Source: Bacteroidales bacterium UBA1410
Lineage (GTDB): Bacteria; Bacteroidota; Bacteroidia; Bacteroidales; Dysgonomonadaceae
Reading direction: 5' to 3'
Length of the DNA: 33,560 bases
NCBI GenBank assembly: GCA_002305015.1
Contig: DBPW01000040.1
Span: forward strand, 1 to 33,560
Positions 8,394 to 17,128 of this stretch are shown here, one piece after another. The notes beneath the pieces are model-generated. The model did not search any database. It worked only from the letters and a program-made list of their open reading frames with translations, and was not told the origin of the DNA. The translations under genes were made by a program, and so were the position numbers. Within the stretch, counting starts at the first letter, position 1; the number at the start of each line of letters is the position of its first letter.

Positions 8394-11300
8394 TTAAAAT
8401 ATTACATTCAAACCAAATGAATAAGTTTTCGATATAGGATAACCATTCGCATCACGGTGTCCAGCATTTGAAGAAGTAGAATAACCCGCAGCCGCCATAT
8501 CAGGATCAATATATTTAGTATCCAAACCGCTTATTGTGAAGAGGTTTTCTCCTGAAAAATATATACGAACCTTTTCCATGCTGAAAAAATGCATCCACCT
8601 CTTTGGCAGAGTATAGGAAACCGTTAAATTCTTAAGACGCAAATAACCTGCATTTTGCAAATACATAGTATTAGGACGGGTCAGCTCTCTGGAGCCACCA
8701 TCTCCTGCAAATGCCACATACCCACGTGGACGTGGAAAATAAGAGTTTGGATTCTCTGGTGTCCAAACCTTTGATAAAAAATCAGAAGGAATAAATGACT
8801 GATATGGACGCGCATATGGACCCCAGAACAAACCTGTTTCGCTCGCAGGATACCAATGTTGACGTACAATACCTTGCAAGAAAGCGGAAATGCCTACACC
8901 TTTCCAGTCCAAATCAATTACCCCGCTATATGTCCATCGTGGTAAAGAATTACCAATAATGCGATAGTCTTTAAGTTCTTTAGCTGATGTGGTAGGGGTA
9001 ATTTTCCCATCACCATCAAGGTCTATAAACTTGATATCCCCTGCATGCAAGCCATTATCTATAACCGATATATTGATCATACTATTTAAGTAAGTTTGAT
9101 CAACAGGATATTTAGCTGCTTCTTCATCTGTCTTAAAGAAACCATCGGCTACGAACCCCCAGATACTTCCAAGTTCTAAACCTTTATAGTAGGTACCAAC
9201 CGTCATGTTAGGATTATCATACTTGGTAATTTTCGTTTTACTGTCTCCAAATCCTAATGTAATACCATAATGTAAAGGAGATGATAGTACATTAAATGAG
9301 TCGTTCCAACTTGCAGAAAGCTCATAACCTTTTGTACGAAGGTTTGCAGCATTGGCCTTTGGAGAAGATGCCCCATAAACGGCAGGGAGATCTTTGCCGG
9401 CCATGAGCATATCTTTCGTATCACGAATATATGTGTCTGCTGAGAAAGAAAGCTTGTTGTTGAACAAAGCTATATCTAAGCCCGCATTATAAGTGAGCAC
9501 TTTCTCCCATGTCAAATCTGAAGAATTTGGAGCTGATACAGAAGCCCCTATAATTTTTTGATCATTACCAAAAGAATAATTAATCTGAGAACCAGAATTA
9601 ATAACCTGCATATAATCATAATATCCAACTTGTTGGTTCCCCAGCGAACCATAAGACAAACGAATTTTCATGTTGTCTACAAATGAGCGCAAGGGAGAAA
9701 AAAACTCCTCTTCACTGATACGCCAACCAACAGAGAATGATGGAAAGAAGCCATAACGGTGATGACGCGGAAAACGAGAACTTCCATCGTAACGACCACT
9801 TACCTCAAACAGATATTTACTTAAATAATCATAGTTAAAACGATAGAAGAAACCTAATAGTGCGTAACGCTCTTTACCTCCGTTTAAGGAAATTTGATCG
9901 CCCTTTGCCAAGTTAAAGTCATTCAAATCTTCGGATAGAAGATCATTACGAGAGGCACTCATCGTTTTATGAAACTCTGTTTCATAGTTTACTCCACCCA
10001 TAATTTTTATGTTATGAACTTTCGCAAATGTATTTTCATAGGTTCCAAAAACATTATATCCATGATACTTCCAGTCTTGATTCCTTTCAAAAAGTAGATC
10101 CTGAATAGTTCTGTACTCTATAACACCCGGTTTCTCTGAATAAGGTATCCGTACTTGTCGGTTCATATTATAGTAACGAAAATAACGATACGTATAATTG
10201 GCCACCAACGAAAAGTTTTTTACAGGAGTAAGCACAGTTTCAAATGTCGTTTGAAAATTGTCATGAATATCTTCGTTCTTATACTTACCATATTCAAGAA
10301 TGCTACTGACCCCATTTGCTAATTCATAAGAAGAAACTGCCGTATTTTTATAAACTGCTGTTCCGTCAGGATTAGTAGCAGGAATAGATGAAAGAGCATG
10401 CATTTGAACTGCATTGAACAAATTATTCATTCCGCTTGGACCAGGATATTTGTATCCGCTACGAAAATAAGTGATATTATTACTCAGTGAGAACCATTTG
10501 TTAACTTGAGTTTTGGTCTTCGAGCGGAAATTAATGCGTTCGAAGTTATCCGAGTTCTTTCTTATGATACCATCTTGGCTATAAAAACCTCCCGACATAA
10601 GCCACTGCGTCTTATCGTCTCCTCCATTGACAGTAATGTTATGCTGCCATGTCGGTTTACTCATATCAAAGAAATAATTATACCAATCGAAGTTTGCATA
10701 ATATTTGTACTGGTTATTTTTAAGAACGACCCAAGGGCGATCCGGATTTTCCTTTTTGTCATTGCGACGAATCCAAAGTTCATAGTAATCTTCATCATTA
10801 TAATTAGTATAATTTTTGCCTTGATAGGTAGAAAAGAATCTGTCGACAATTGCTGCCGAATAATAACCTCTTGTTTCAAAGTCATGCTTTGTAGTCAAAC
10901 CACTAAAACCATACATTCCATTATAACTAATACGGGGTTTTCCACTCTTACCGTTTTTTGTGGTAACTAATATTACACCATAAGCAGCCCGAGCTCCATA
11001 TACTGCTGCAGCGGATGCATCCTTCAATACGGTAATCGATTCAACATCATATGGGTTGACATTATTAATATCGCCCTCCACATTATCAATCAAGACCAAT
11101 GGCGCTGTGCTGCCGCTGATAGATCCAATACCACGAATATTGATCAAACCATTCTGTCCAGGCATACCATTCGGCAATGTAACGTTTACGTTAGGTGCAA
11201 CCCCTTGCAGTAATTGTGTCATATTAGCTACGGGTCTATCTGTTAACTGGTTATTATCAACGACTGTCACTGCACCAGTCAAATTAATTTTCTTTTGTGT

Positions 11301-11981
11301 TCCATATCCTACCACAACCACTTCTTCCAAAGCTTTAATGTCTTCTTGCAAAACAATATTAAAATTGGTTTTGCCGGCCGTGTTGATTTGTTGATCGATA
11401 TAACCGATATAAGAAACACGAATAACAGCATTGTCAGCCACATCCAACGAGAAATTGCCATCCACATCTGTTACTGTTCCATTTGTAGTACCAACTTCAA
11501 CAATATTGGCACCAATAATGGGTACACCATTGGCATCGACAACCTTGCCTGTTATCGTTTTCTTTTGCTGCTGCACAAGCAAGGTATTCGTATCTTCTGC
11601 AGACTCTTCTTCCGTTTCCACAAAAAGAATAATGTGGTTTCCTTCCATGGAATAACGAATATCGGTATCTTCCAAGATAGCGTTCAATATATCTGCCACC
11701 CTCTCGCTTTTTGCTCTTACCGATACTTTTTTGTCTGTGTTTACTTCATTATTATAGATGAACAGGTAATCGGTTTGTGCTTCGATTTCGTTTAGCACTT
11801 CTTTAAGTGATGCATTGCGTTTATTGATGGTAACTTTGGCATTCTGTGTATATACCGATTCGGCCATGGAACAAAAAACGCAGGTAAACAACAAAATAAT
11901 GCTGATTCGCATAATTTTTAAAAATTGATTTATAGGTAATTTTTTGGTTAAACAATTACCTGTCGAATTGTTTTTATTCAT
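8394..11981 (-). CDS. SusC/RagA family TonB-dependent receptor with STN signalling domain
   Basis: The 1195 residues fold into the usual order: a long signal sequence (about 1-45), an STN (secretin/TonB short N-terminal) domain (about 48-121), a carboxypeptidase-regulatory-like beta domain (about 142-212, ITGKVVDANGVPIIGANI), the SusC motif EEVVVVGYGTQKK (219-231), a plug domain and a 22-strand barrel ending SYSFGLNVIF. It imports glycan oligomers across the outer membrane with energy from TonB. The STN domain is what distinguishes receptors that signal to a FecR-type anti-sigma factor, and such a factor lies directly upstream. I prefer the first ATG because it gives the LTKKLPINQFLKIM lead-in seen in this class. 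Expression is expected to depend on the adjacent ECF sigma factor. Confidence 0.97.
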   Translation of the reverse strand: MNKNNSTGNCLTKKLPINQFLKIMRISIILLFTCVFCSMAESVYTQNAKVTINKRNASLKEVLNEIEAQTDYLFIYNNEVNTDKKVSVRAKSERVADILNAILEDTDIRYSMEGNHIILFVETEEESAEDTNTLLVQQQKKTITGKVVDANGVPIIGANIVEVGTTNGTVTDVDGNFSLDVADNAVIRVSYIGYIDQQINTAGKTNFNIVLQEDIKALEEVVVVGYGTQKKINLTGAVTVVDNNQLTDRPVANMTQLLQGVAPNVNVTLPNGMPGQNGLINIRGIGSISGSTAPLVLIDNVEGDINNVNPYDVESITVLKDASAAAVYGARAAYGVILVTTKNGKSGKPRISYNGMYGFSGLTTKHDFETRGYYSAAIVDRFFSTYQGKNYTNYNDEDYYELWIRRNDKKENPDRPWVVLKNNQYKYYANFDWYNYFFDMSKPTWQHNITVNGGDDKTQWLMSGGFYSQDGIIRKNSDNFERINFRSKTKTQVNKWFSLSNNITYFRSGYKYPGPSGMNNLFNAVQMHALSSIPATNPDGTAVYKNTAVSSYELANGVSSILEYGKYKNEDIHDNFQTTFETVLTPVKNFSLVANYTYRYFRYYNMNRQVRIPYSEKPGVIEYRTIQDLLFERNQDWKYHGYNVFGTYENTFAKVHNIKIMGGVNYETEFHKTMSASRNDLLSEDLNDFNLAKGDQISLNGGKERYALLGFFYRFNYDYLSKYLFEVSGRYDGSSRFPRHHRYGFFPSFSVGWRISEEEFFSPLRSFVDNMKIRLSYGSLGNQQVGYYDYMQVINSGSQINYSFGNDQKIIGASVSAPNSSDLTWEKVLTYNAGLDIALFNNKLSFSADTYIRDTKDMLMAGKDLPAVYGASSPKANAANLRTKGYELSASWNDSFNVLSSPLHYGITLGFGDSKTKITKYDNPNMTVGTYYKGLELGSIWGFVADGFFKTDEEAAKYPVDQTYLNSMINISVIDNGLHAGDIKFIDLDGDGKITPTTSAKELKDYRIIGNSLPRWTYSGVIDLDWKGVGISAFLQGIVRQHWYPASETGLFWGPYARPYQSFIPSDFLSKVWTPENPNSYFPRPRGYVAFAGDGGSRELTRPNTMYLQNAGYLRLKNLTVSYTLPKRWMHFFSMEKVRIYFSGENLFTISGLDTKYIDPDMAAAGYSTSSNAGHRDANGYPISKTYSFGLNVIF

Positions 11982-12042
11982 ACATTTGTAATGTTTTTAG
12001 TTAATACAGTTAATGAATTTAATTGTGTTGATGTAAAATTAG

Positions 12043-12075
12043 CCGATAAGTGTTGCCGCACTTATCGGTTTTTTT
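12043..12075. terminator. Hairpin terminator between fecR-like gene and susC
   Basis: CCGATAAGTG (12043-12052) and CACTTATCGG (12059-12068) form a perfect 10-bp stem with a 6-base loop. Seven T follow on the plus strand. It lies about 50 bp beyond the end of the anti-sigma gene on the minus strand, where the tail is less T-rich (CTAATTTT). It probably separates sigma/anti-sigma transcripts from the susC operon, allowing separate control. Confidence 0.75.
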
Positions 12076-12121
12076 ATTCTTGTACATTATGTCACTTCAT
12101 AGGCGAATGTGTTTTAAATAG

Positions 12122-13048
12122 TTACTTAATATAAATGACTCCTGCTTCGTCGTCTTTTTCATAGCTGAAACGAATACTTTTCTGTAATACGCGCAATGCA
12201 TAATCGATGCCGTCGGACTGGCGAAATTTCCCCGTATAGGTATGCTCCGGTAACGATTGAGCTTCAATGCGAATTTGCACATCAAAATACGCCGACAAGG
12301 TTTCCAAAATATCCTCCAACGATTTGTTGTCGAAAGCAATGAGTCCTTTTCTCCAAAGAAACTGATCATAATCGGTAATTTGCGATACCACCAATTGTCC
12401 ATTTTCGAAAACACTTCGCTGATTGGGTTTCAATGAAACTTTTTTTCGATGATTGTCATATATGTCGACGCTGCCTTCAAATAAAGAGGTTTCGAATATT
12501 TGATGCTCTGAACGAACTTTCACATTGAACGAAGTCCCCGTTACGTTGATATCCCCTTCATTCGTCTTTACGATAAAAGGTTTTTCCTTATTTTTACTTA
12601 CCTCGAAACAGGCTTCACCTTCCAAATACACCGTTCTTTCTTTTTTGGCAAAAGCAGTCGGATATCTAAATATACTATTTGCATTCAACCACACATTGGT
12701 ATTGTCGGCAAGAATCAGATTGATACGCTGCCCTGCAGGAACTTGAAGTGTATGATATTGCCCGAGAAGTTTCCTCTCCTCTTGAAGATGTACCCAATAC
12801 AACCCGCTAACCAAAAGCAATAAAAATACTGCGGCGGCCGTACTAACCATCCATAGGGATATCCCAACCTCTTTTTTGTTTTCTAATGAAGATTGTGGAG
12901 ATACCAAAAGAAGCGCATCATAGATTTTCCTTTCACGCATAAACAATGCTCGGTTATCCTCCGATTCCTCAAACCATTGCCTGACCTGCTGCTCTTCCTC
13001 TAGGGTAGCAGTTCCTTCAAAAAAACGATATAGTAACTCTTTGTTCAT
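12122..13048 (-). CDS. FecR-family anti-sigma factor
   Basis: The 308-residue protein has a cytoplasmic N-terminal part (about 1-60, starting MNKELLYRFFEGTATLEEE), one membrane helix (about 67-87), a FecR domain (about 95-190, with VPAGQRINLILADNTNVWLN and EGEACFEVSKNKEKPF), and a C-terminal DUF4974-type domain (about 235-305, KSLEDILETLSAYFDVQI). This architecture belongs to inner-membrane regulators that hold an ECF sigma factor and receive the signal from an STN-containing outer membrane receptor. The sigma gene lies 75 bp upstream and the receptor gene 140 bp downstream, so all three parts of the circuit are adjacent. Confidence 0.95.
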   Translation of the reverse strand: MNKELLYRFFEGTATLEEEQQVRQWFEESEDNRALFMRERKIYDALLLVSPQSSLENKKEVGISLWMVSTAAAVFLLLLVSGLYWVHLQEERKLLGQYHTLQVPAGQRINLILADNTNVWLNANSIFRYPTAFAKKERTVYLEGEACFEVSKNKEKPFIVKTNEGDINVTGTSFNVKVRSEHQIFETSLFEGSVDIYDNHRKKVSLKPNQRSVFENGQLVVSQITDYDQFLWRKGLIAFDNKSLEDILETLSAYFDVQIRIEAQSLPEHTYTGKFRQSDGIDYALRVLQKSIRFSYEKDDEAGVIYIK

Positions 13049-13123
13049 GCGTAAAATTTCATCGCTTGTATATAGATAACAAACGAGGAAGGGATATCCC
13101 TAACAGAAAAACAAACTTTTTAA

Positions 13124-13699
13124 TCAAAATAATAAAAATAAAACGGCCGAAAGGAAAATAAAATCCCTCAAAGAAAGACGTAAACAACTGAGAGCTTTAG
13201 AAATATGATATTCAACCGTCTTTGGACTAAGGTTCATCTTTTTGGCAATGTCTTTATAAGAAAAACCATGATACCGATTCAGAATAAAAATCCGACGTGT
13301 TTTCAAGGGTAATTTATCCAAGGTTTTACGAACAATATCACGCATTTCGTCTGAAAACAAATACTCCGGATCGGAAGCTTCTAAGGTAACCAGACGGGTA
13401 TTCAACACCCATTCGGCATGATCACTCAATTCCTTTTCTGCATTCAAACGAATCTGCTCATGATGTAAATGGTTGATGCATTTGTTTTTCACGATAGTCA
13501 AGATATAAGCCGGTGCGTTGGTATCCTGCAAAAGGGTTTCCCTGTTTTCCCAGTAAAGCGTGAATGCTTCCGATACAAAATCTTCCGCGACAGGCTGATC
13601 TTTCAAATATCCCATCGCAAAACGAACAAAGCGCGAATAATATTCGTTAAACAGGTTATTGAAGTTTCGTATATCCGAAGCAGAATCCATGCTCTCCAT
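13124..13699 (-). CDS. ECF (FecI-like) RNA polymerase sigma factor
   Basis: This 191-residue protein has sigma-70 region 2 (about 12-80, FNEYYSRFVRFAMGYLKD followed by AEDFVSEAFTLYWENRE) and region 4 (about 125-180, LPLKTRRIFILNRYHGFSY and the helix-turn-helix DIAKKMNLSPKTVEYHISKA). The C-terminus ends in a hydrophobic tail (FIFLSAVLFLLF), which is unusual for a soluble sigma factor and could tether it to the membrane or to its anti-sigma partner. It should drive the susC operon when released by the FecR-like protein. Two in-frame ATG codons (residues 1 and 4) are possible starts. Confidence 0.94.
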   Translation of the reverse strand: MESMDSASDIRNFNNLFNEYYSRFVRFAMGYLKDQPVAEDFVSEAFTLYWENRETLLQDTNAPAYILTIVKNKCINHLHHEQIRLNAEKELSDHAEWVLNTRLVTLEASDPEYLFSDEMRDIVRKTLDKLPLKTRRIFILNRYHGFSYKDIAKKMNLSPKTVEYHISKALSCLRLSLRDFIFLSAVLFLLF

Positions 13700-13734
13700 T
13701 TTTTACGAAGGCGAATGTAGTTGAAAATCCGGAA

Positions 13735-13742
13735 CAAATATA
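13735..13742 (-). promoter_or_regulatory. -7 box TATATTTG upstream of the ECF sigma gene
   Basis: On the minus strand TATATTTG fits the Bacteroidetes housekeeping -7 consensus TAnnTTTG. It lies 35 bp upstream of the sigma gene start. No clear TTG at the -33 position is seen. Confidence 0.5.
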
Positions 13743-13799
13743 GTTTATTAAGTTAAATAAATAAAACCCCAAAACAAACCATTCTCTACAAAATGATTT

Positions 13800-14363
13800 T
13801 CAATCGGCCGGATCAAGTTCATTTTTAAACGGATAACCTTCGCAATAGCGGATAACCCGTTCATTCATGAATTTCAGAAAATTTTGGTATTGTTCTTTGT
13901 TTATCATAGTAGGATAACTGAGAATAAGCAATTCTTTCGGCTTCGATTCCAACCGATAGGGCAAATGAACAAACCGATAGGGAGTAAGCGTAAATCCGGC
14001 CCGTTCATAAAACTGCAACCGCCTGACCGATAACTCGTCAACCAACGGATCGATTTCCAAAATCAGCGTATGATCGGAATCACACAAATAGCGCAACATT
14101 TTCGATCCATAACCCTGACTACGCAAATGAGGAGTAACAGCCAGATATTCTGTATAGCGATAGGAATCCCATTCCCAATAAAAGATAATTCCTATAAGCT
14201 GCCTCTCTTCCCATGCCGACAAAGGAAAGAAAAAAGGATCGGTACAAGCACGAATATGATCTTCCTCTTTTCGACGCTCAGAGAGAGGAAAACTTTCCTC
14301 GTACAATTTCCATACCTCGTTCCATCGTAAAGTATCGGTAGGTTCTATACGTAAAAACTCCAT
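13800..14363 (-). CDS. GNAT-family N-acetyltransferase
   Basis: The 187 residues show the GNAT acetyl-CoA binding motif A, YLAVTPHLRSQGYGSKML, at about residues 67-84, with the R-x-x-G-x-G type loop RSQGYG. Motif B follows (RRLQFYERAGFTLTPYRF). These enzymes transfer an acetyl group from acetyl-CoA to an amine, but the substrate is not predictable here. The gene stands alone: its stop is 100 bp from the sigma factor start, and its start is about 100 bp from the ClpC stop, separated by a strong hairpin terminator. Confidence 0.88.
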   Translation of the reverse strand: MEFLRIEPTDTLRWNEVWKLYEESFPLSERRKEEDHIRACTDPFFFPLSAWEERQLIGIIFYWEWDSYRYTEYLAVTPHLRSQGYGSKMLRYLCDSDHTLILEIDPLVDELSVRRLQFYERAGFTLTPYRFVHLPYRLESKPKELLILSYPTMINKEQYQNFLKFMNERVIRYCEGYPFKNELDPAD

Positions 14364-14400
14364 TTAAATAACCTATTTTAATAAACGAAACAAAAGTACG

Positions 14401-14439
14401 AAAAAAAAGCGCTTAACGAAAACATATTCGTTAAGCGCT
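14401..14439 (-). terminator. clpC: Rho-independent terminator after clpC
   Basis: AGCGCTTAACGAA (14408-14420) and TTCGTTAAGCGCT (14427-14439) form a perfect 13-bp stem with a 6-base loop. On the minus strand the stem is followed by a run of T (complement of 14401-14408). It lies 26 bp past the clpC stop. Confidence 0.9.
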
Positions 14440-14464
14440 CGCTTTAAAAAAATACGAATAAATA

Positions 14465-17002
14465 TTATCCTACATGCTCGGCCATATTCATCGTAATGCG
14501 TTGCGTTGCGTTGTCGAAATCGACAACGATCGTTTCGCCTTCTTGAAGACCTGTACGAATGATCATTTCGGCCATCTCGTCTTCAATATATTTCTGAATA
14601 GCACGTTTCAACGGACGAGCACCAAATTGCACATCATAACCTTTATCGGAGATAAATTCCTTAGCAGAATCGGTAACGATAACATTATAGCCGAGTTCTT
14701 TAATCCGTTTATATAAACCGTTCAATTCAAGGTCGATAATCTTGTACAAAGAGTCTCTGCTCAATTGATCAAACATAACGATATCGTCCACACGATTCAG
14801 AAATTCGGGTGCAAACGCTTTATTCAAAGCCTTCTGAATGATGCTTCGCGAATATTCGGAATCAGGAACATCCCCTGCTCCGGCTCTAAATCCGATTCCC
14901 CGTCCAAAATCTTTCAACTGGCGGGTACCAATATTCGAAGTCATGATGATGATCGTATTCTTAAAATCGATCTTACGCCCGAGGCTGTCGGTTACATGTC
15001 CTTCGTCAAGGATTTGCAACAGGATATTAAATACATCAGGATGAGCTTTTTCAATCTCATCGAGCAGTACTACCGAATAGGGGCGACGACGAACTTTTTC
15101 TGTCAACAGACCACCTTCTTCATAACCCACATATCCCGGAGGTGCACCGACAAGCCGCGATACATTGAATTTTTCCATGTATTCGCTCATATCGACACGA
15201 ATCAGGTTCTCCGGTGAATCAAACAGGTATTCGGCCAGTTTCTTGGCCAAATGCGTTTTACCTACACCCGTCGGACCAAGAAACATGAAGCTCCCGATAG
15301 GTTTGTTGGGGTCTTTCAATCCCACTCTGTTACGCTGGATGGCTTTAACCACTTTTTCTACAGCTTCATCTTGACCGATTACTTGCTTTTTCAGCACATC
15401 TTTCATTTCTACCAACCGTTCACCTTCGGCTTGAGCAATACGTTGAACCGGTACACCGGATATCATGGCAACCACTTCGGCAACCTTCTCCTCATCCACA
15501 ATCTCGGGTTTTTCCTTGATCTCTTTCTGCCAGCGTTCTTCCTCAGCTTCCAAAGCCAGCAATAATTGACGCTGTTTATCGCGGTAACTGGCAGCCAATT
15601 CATATTTCTGTGCCTTAACGGCTTCGGTTTTCTGTCGTTCCACTTCCTTAAGTTCGTCTTCCAATTGTTCGATAACCTTAGGGATTACAATATTGGAGAT
15701 ATGAACTCTTGCTCCTGCTTCATCCAAAGCATCGATAGCCTTGTCGGGGAAAGTTCGATCGCTAATGTACCGATCAGTCAGTTTTACACAGGCTTCCAGC
15801 GCCTTATCGGTATAACGAACATTATGATGGTCTTCATAACGTTCTTTAATGTTCCTCAGAATCTGCAACGTTTCTTCCGGAGTAGTCGGATCCACAATCA
15901 CCTTTTGGAAACGACGTTCCAATGCACCGTCTTTTTCAATGTTTTTACGATACTCGTCCAGCGTAGTTGCACCAATACATTGAATTTCTCCTCGCGCCAA
16001 TGCAGGTTTCAACATATTGGCAGCATCCAGCGAACCTGTTGCTCCTCCGGCACCAACAATGGTATGTATCTCATCAATAAAGAGAATGATGTTCGGATTT
16101 TTCGAAAGCTCATTCAAAATGGCTTTGATACGCTCCTCAAACTGACCACGATACTTCGTTCCGGCAACGATGGATGCCATATCGAGTGAGATAATCCGTT
16201 TATCGAACAATGCACGCGAAACTTTCTTTTGTACTATACGCAATGCCAAACCATCCACGATAGCGGATTTACCCACACCGGGATCTCCGATCAGCACAGG
16301 ATTATTTTTCTTACGCCGACTCAAAATCTGCGCAATACGCTCAATCTCTTTCTCGCGCCCGACAACAGGATCAAGTCGATTCTCCATTGCCGCACGCGTT
16401 ATGTCTGTTCCAAAATTGTCCAAAACCGGGGTATCCGAAGCCGATTTAGCTTGCGAACCACCTTGCCCTGAACTAAACGATCTATCCTGCATATCGTCAT
16501 CATCGTCATCGGTAAAATTAGGCCCCATTGAAGGAAAATTCAATCTATCGCCTTCTTTTTGAGTATCGTAAATGCTCTTTATGTAGGAAAATGCACTTGA
16601 ATAATCCAGTTGAAATTGCGTCAGAATATCGTTTATAATGGTATTCCTGTCTTTAAGCAATGCAAGCAAGATATGTTCCGAATCGGTTTCGTCACTTCTC
16701 ATGAGACGTGCCTCCAGAATACTCATTTTGAGCACCTTTTCGGTATTCTTATTAATCACCACTTCTCCACCACTTCCATCGTAAGGCTCTTGAACATGGC
16801 GAATCTGCGTATCGATGCTTTCTTTTAAAGCTCTAAGATCGATATCGAAGTCCTGCAGCACTTGAACAGCCAACCCCGCACCATCGCGAAGAATACCAAG
16901 CATCAAATGTTCAGGACCTATATAATTGTTTTGGAGTCTTCCGGCTTCTTCACGGCTGTACGCCATGATATCCCTAACTCGTTGTGAAAAATTGTTATCC
17001 AT
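14465..17002 (-). CDS. clpC: ATP-dependent Clp protease ATP-binding subunit ClpC
   Basis: This AAA+ unfoldase has the full ClpC layout in 845 residues: Clp N domain repeats (about 1-145), an acidic low-complexity linker (about 160-190, six Asp in a row), a first AAA module with Walker A GDPGVGKS (239-246) and Walker B ILFIDE (306-311), a UVR-type coiled middle region (about 445-490), and a second AAA module with Walker A GPTGVGKT (576-583), MSEYMEKFNVSRLVGAPPGY and GGLLTEKVRRRPYSVVLLDE. The IGF segment near GRGIGFRAG is the likely ClpP-docking loop. It unfolds damaged or tagged proteins for ClpP, which is not in this window. It has its own promoter, an unusually strong ribosome binding site, and its own terminator. 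Confidence 0.97.
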   Translation of the reverse strand: MDNNFSQRVRDIMAYSREEAGRLQNNYIGPEHLMLGILRDGAGLAVQVLQDFDIDLRALKESIDTQIRHVQEPYDGSGGEVVINKNTEKVLKMSILEARLMRSDETDSEHILLALLKDRNTIINDILTQFQLDYSSAFSYIKSIYDTQKEGDRLNFPSMGPNFTDDDDDDMQDRSFSSGQGGSQAKSASDTPVLDNFGTDITRAAMENRLDPVVGREKEIERIAQILSRRKKNNPVLIGDPGVGKSAIVDGLALRIVQKKVSRALFDKRIISLDMASIVAGTKYRGQFEERIKAILNELSKNPNIILFIDEIHTIVGAGGATGSLDAANMLKPALARGEIQCIGATTLDEYRKNIEKDGALERRFQKVIVDPTTPEETLQILRNIKERYEDHHNVRYTDKALEACVKLTDRYISDRTFPDKAIDALDEAGARVHISNIVIPKVIEQLEDELKEVERQKTEAVKAQKYELAASYRDKQRQLLLALEAEEERWQKEIKEKPEIVDEEKVAEVVAMISGVPVQRIAQAEGERLVEMKDVLKKQVIGQDEAVEKVVKAIQRNRVGLKDPNKPIGSFMFLGPTGVGKTHLAKKLAEYLFDSPENLIRVDMSEYMEKFNVSRLVGAPPGYVGYEEGGLLTEKVRRRPYSVVLLDEIEKAHPDVFNILLQILDEGHVTDSLGRKIDFKNTIIIMTSNIGTRQLKDFGRGIGFRAGAGDVPDSEYSRSIIQKALNKAFAPEFLNRVDDIVMFDQLSRDSLYKIIDLELNGLYKRIKELGYNVIVTDSAKEFISDKGYDVQFGARPLKRAIQKYIEDEMAEMIIRTGLQEGETIVVDFDNATQRITMNMAEHVG

Positions 17003-17013
17003 ATATTTTTATT

Positions 17014-17020
17014 CCTCCTT
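17014..17020 (-). promoter_or_regulatory. clpC: Canonical Shine-Dalgarno AAGGAGG before clpC
   Basis: On the minus strand AAGGAGG ends 11 bases before the ATG at 17002. This is unusual because most genes in the window, as in the phylum generally, lack such a site. It strongly supports this start codon. Confidence 0.75.
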
Positions 17021-17034
17021 GTAGCATACGACTA

Positions 17035-17042
17035 CAAATATA
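17035..17042 (-). promoter_or_regulatory. clpC: -7 box TATATTTG for clpC
   Basis: The minus strand reads TATATTTG, a match to TAnnTTTG, about 32 bp before the clpC start codon. No TTG is found at the expected -33 position, so an activator may be needed. Confidence 0.55.
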
Positions 17043-17058
17043 TAATTTTTTATTTATC

Positions 17059-17086
17059 ATTGTACTTATTGTACTCTATATTGTAC
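17059..17086 (+). repeat. Three ATTGTAC direct repeats upstream of the clpC promoter
   Basis: ATTGTAC occurs at 17059-17065 and 17068-17074, and a third copy lies at 17080-17086, spaced 9 and 12 bases. On the clpC strand this is GTACAAT three times, immediately upstream of the -7 box. It could be an operator, but the region is AT-rich and this is only a pattern. Confidence 0.4.
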
Positions 17087-17128
17087 AAAAACAATGCCAA
17101 AAAATTTCAAACAAACACATGGGTATCA

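Noticed and set aside
10506..11795. Several open frames on the plus strand opposite susC (for example 154 and 166 codons)
   Set aside because: They are antisense shadows of a clear 1195-codon receptor gene and show no family motifs or signal structure.
12097..12414. 105-codon minus-strand frame inside the FecR-like gene
   Set aside because: Same-strand out-of-frame shadow; the FecR frame has full domain support.
15566..16189. 207-codon plus-strand frame opposite clpC
   Set aside because: Antisense shadow of the ClpC first AAA and middle region, where codon bias leaves long open antisense frames.
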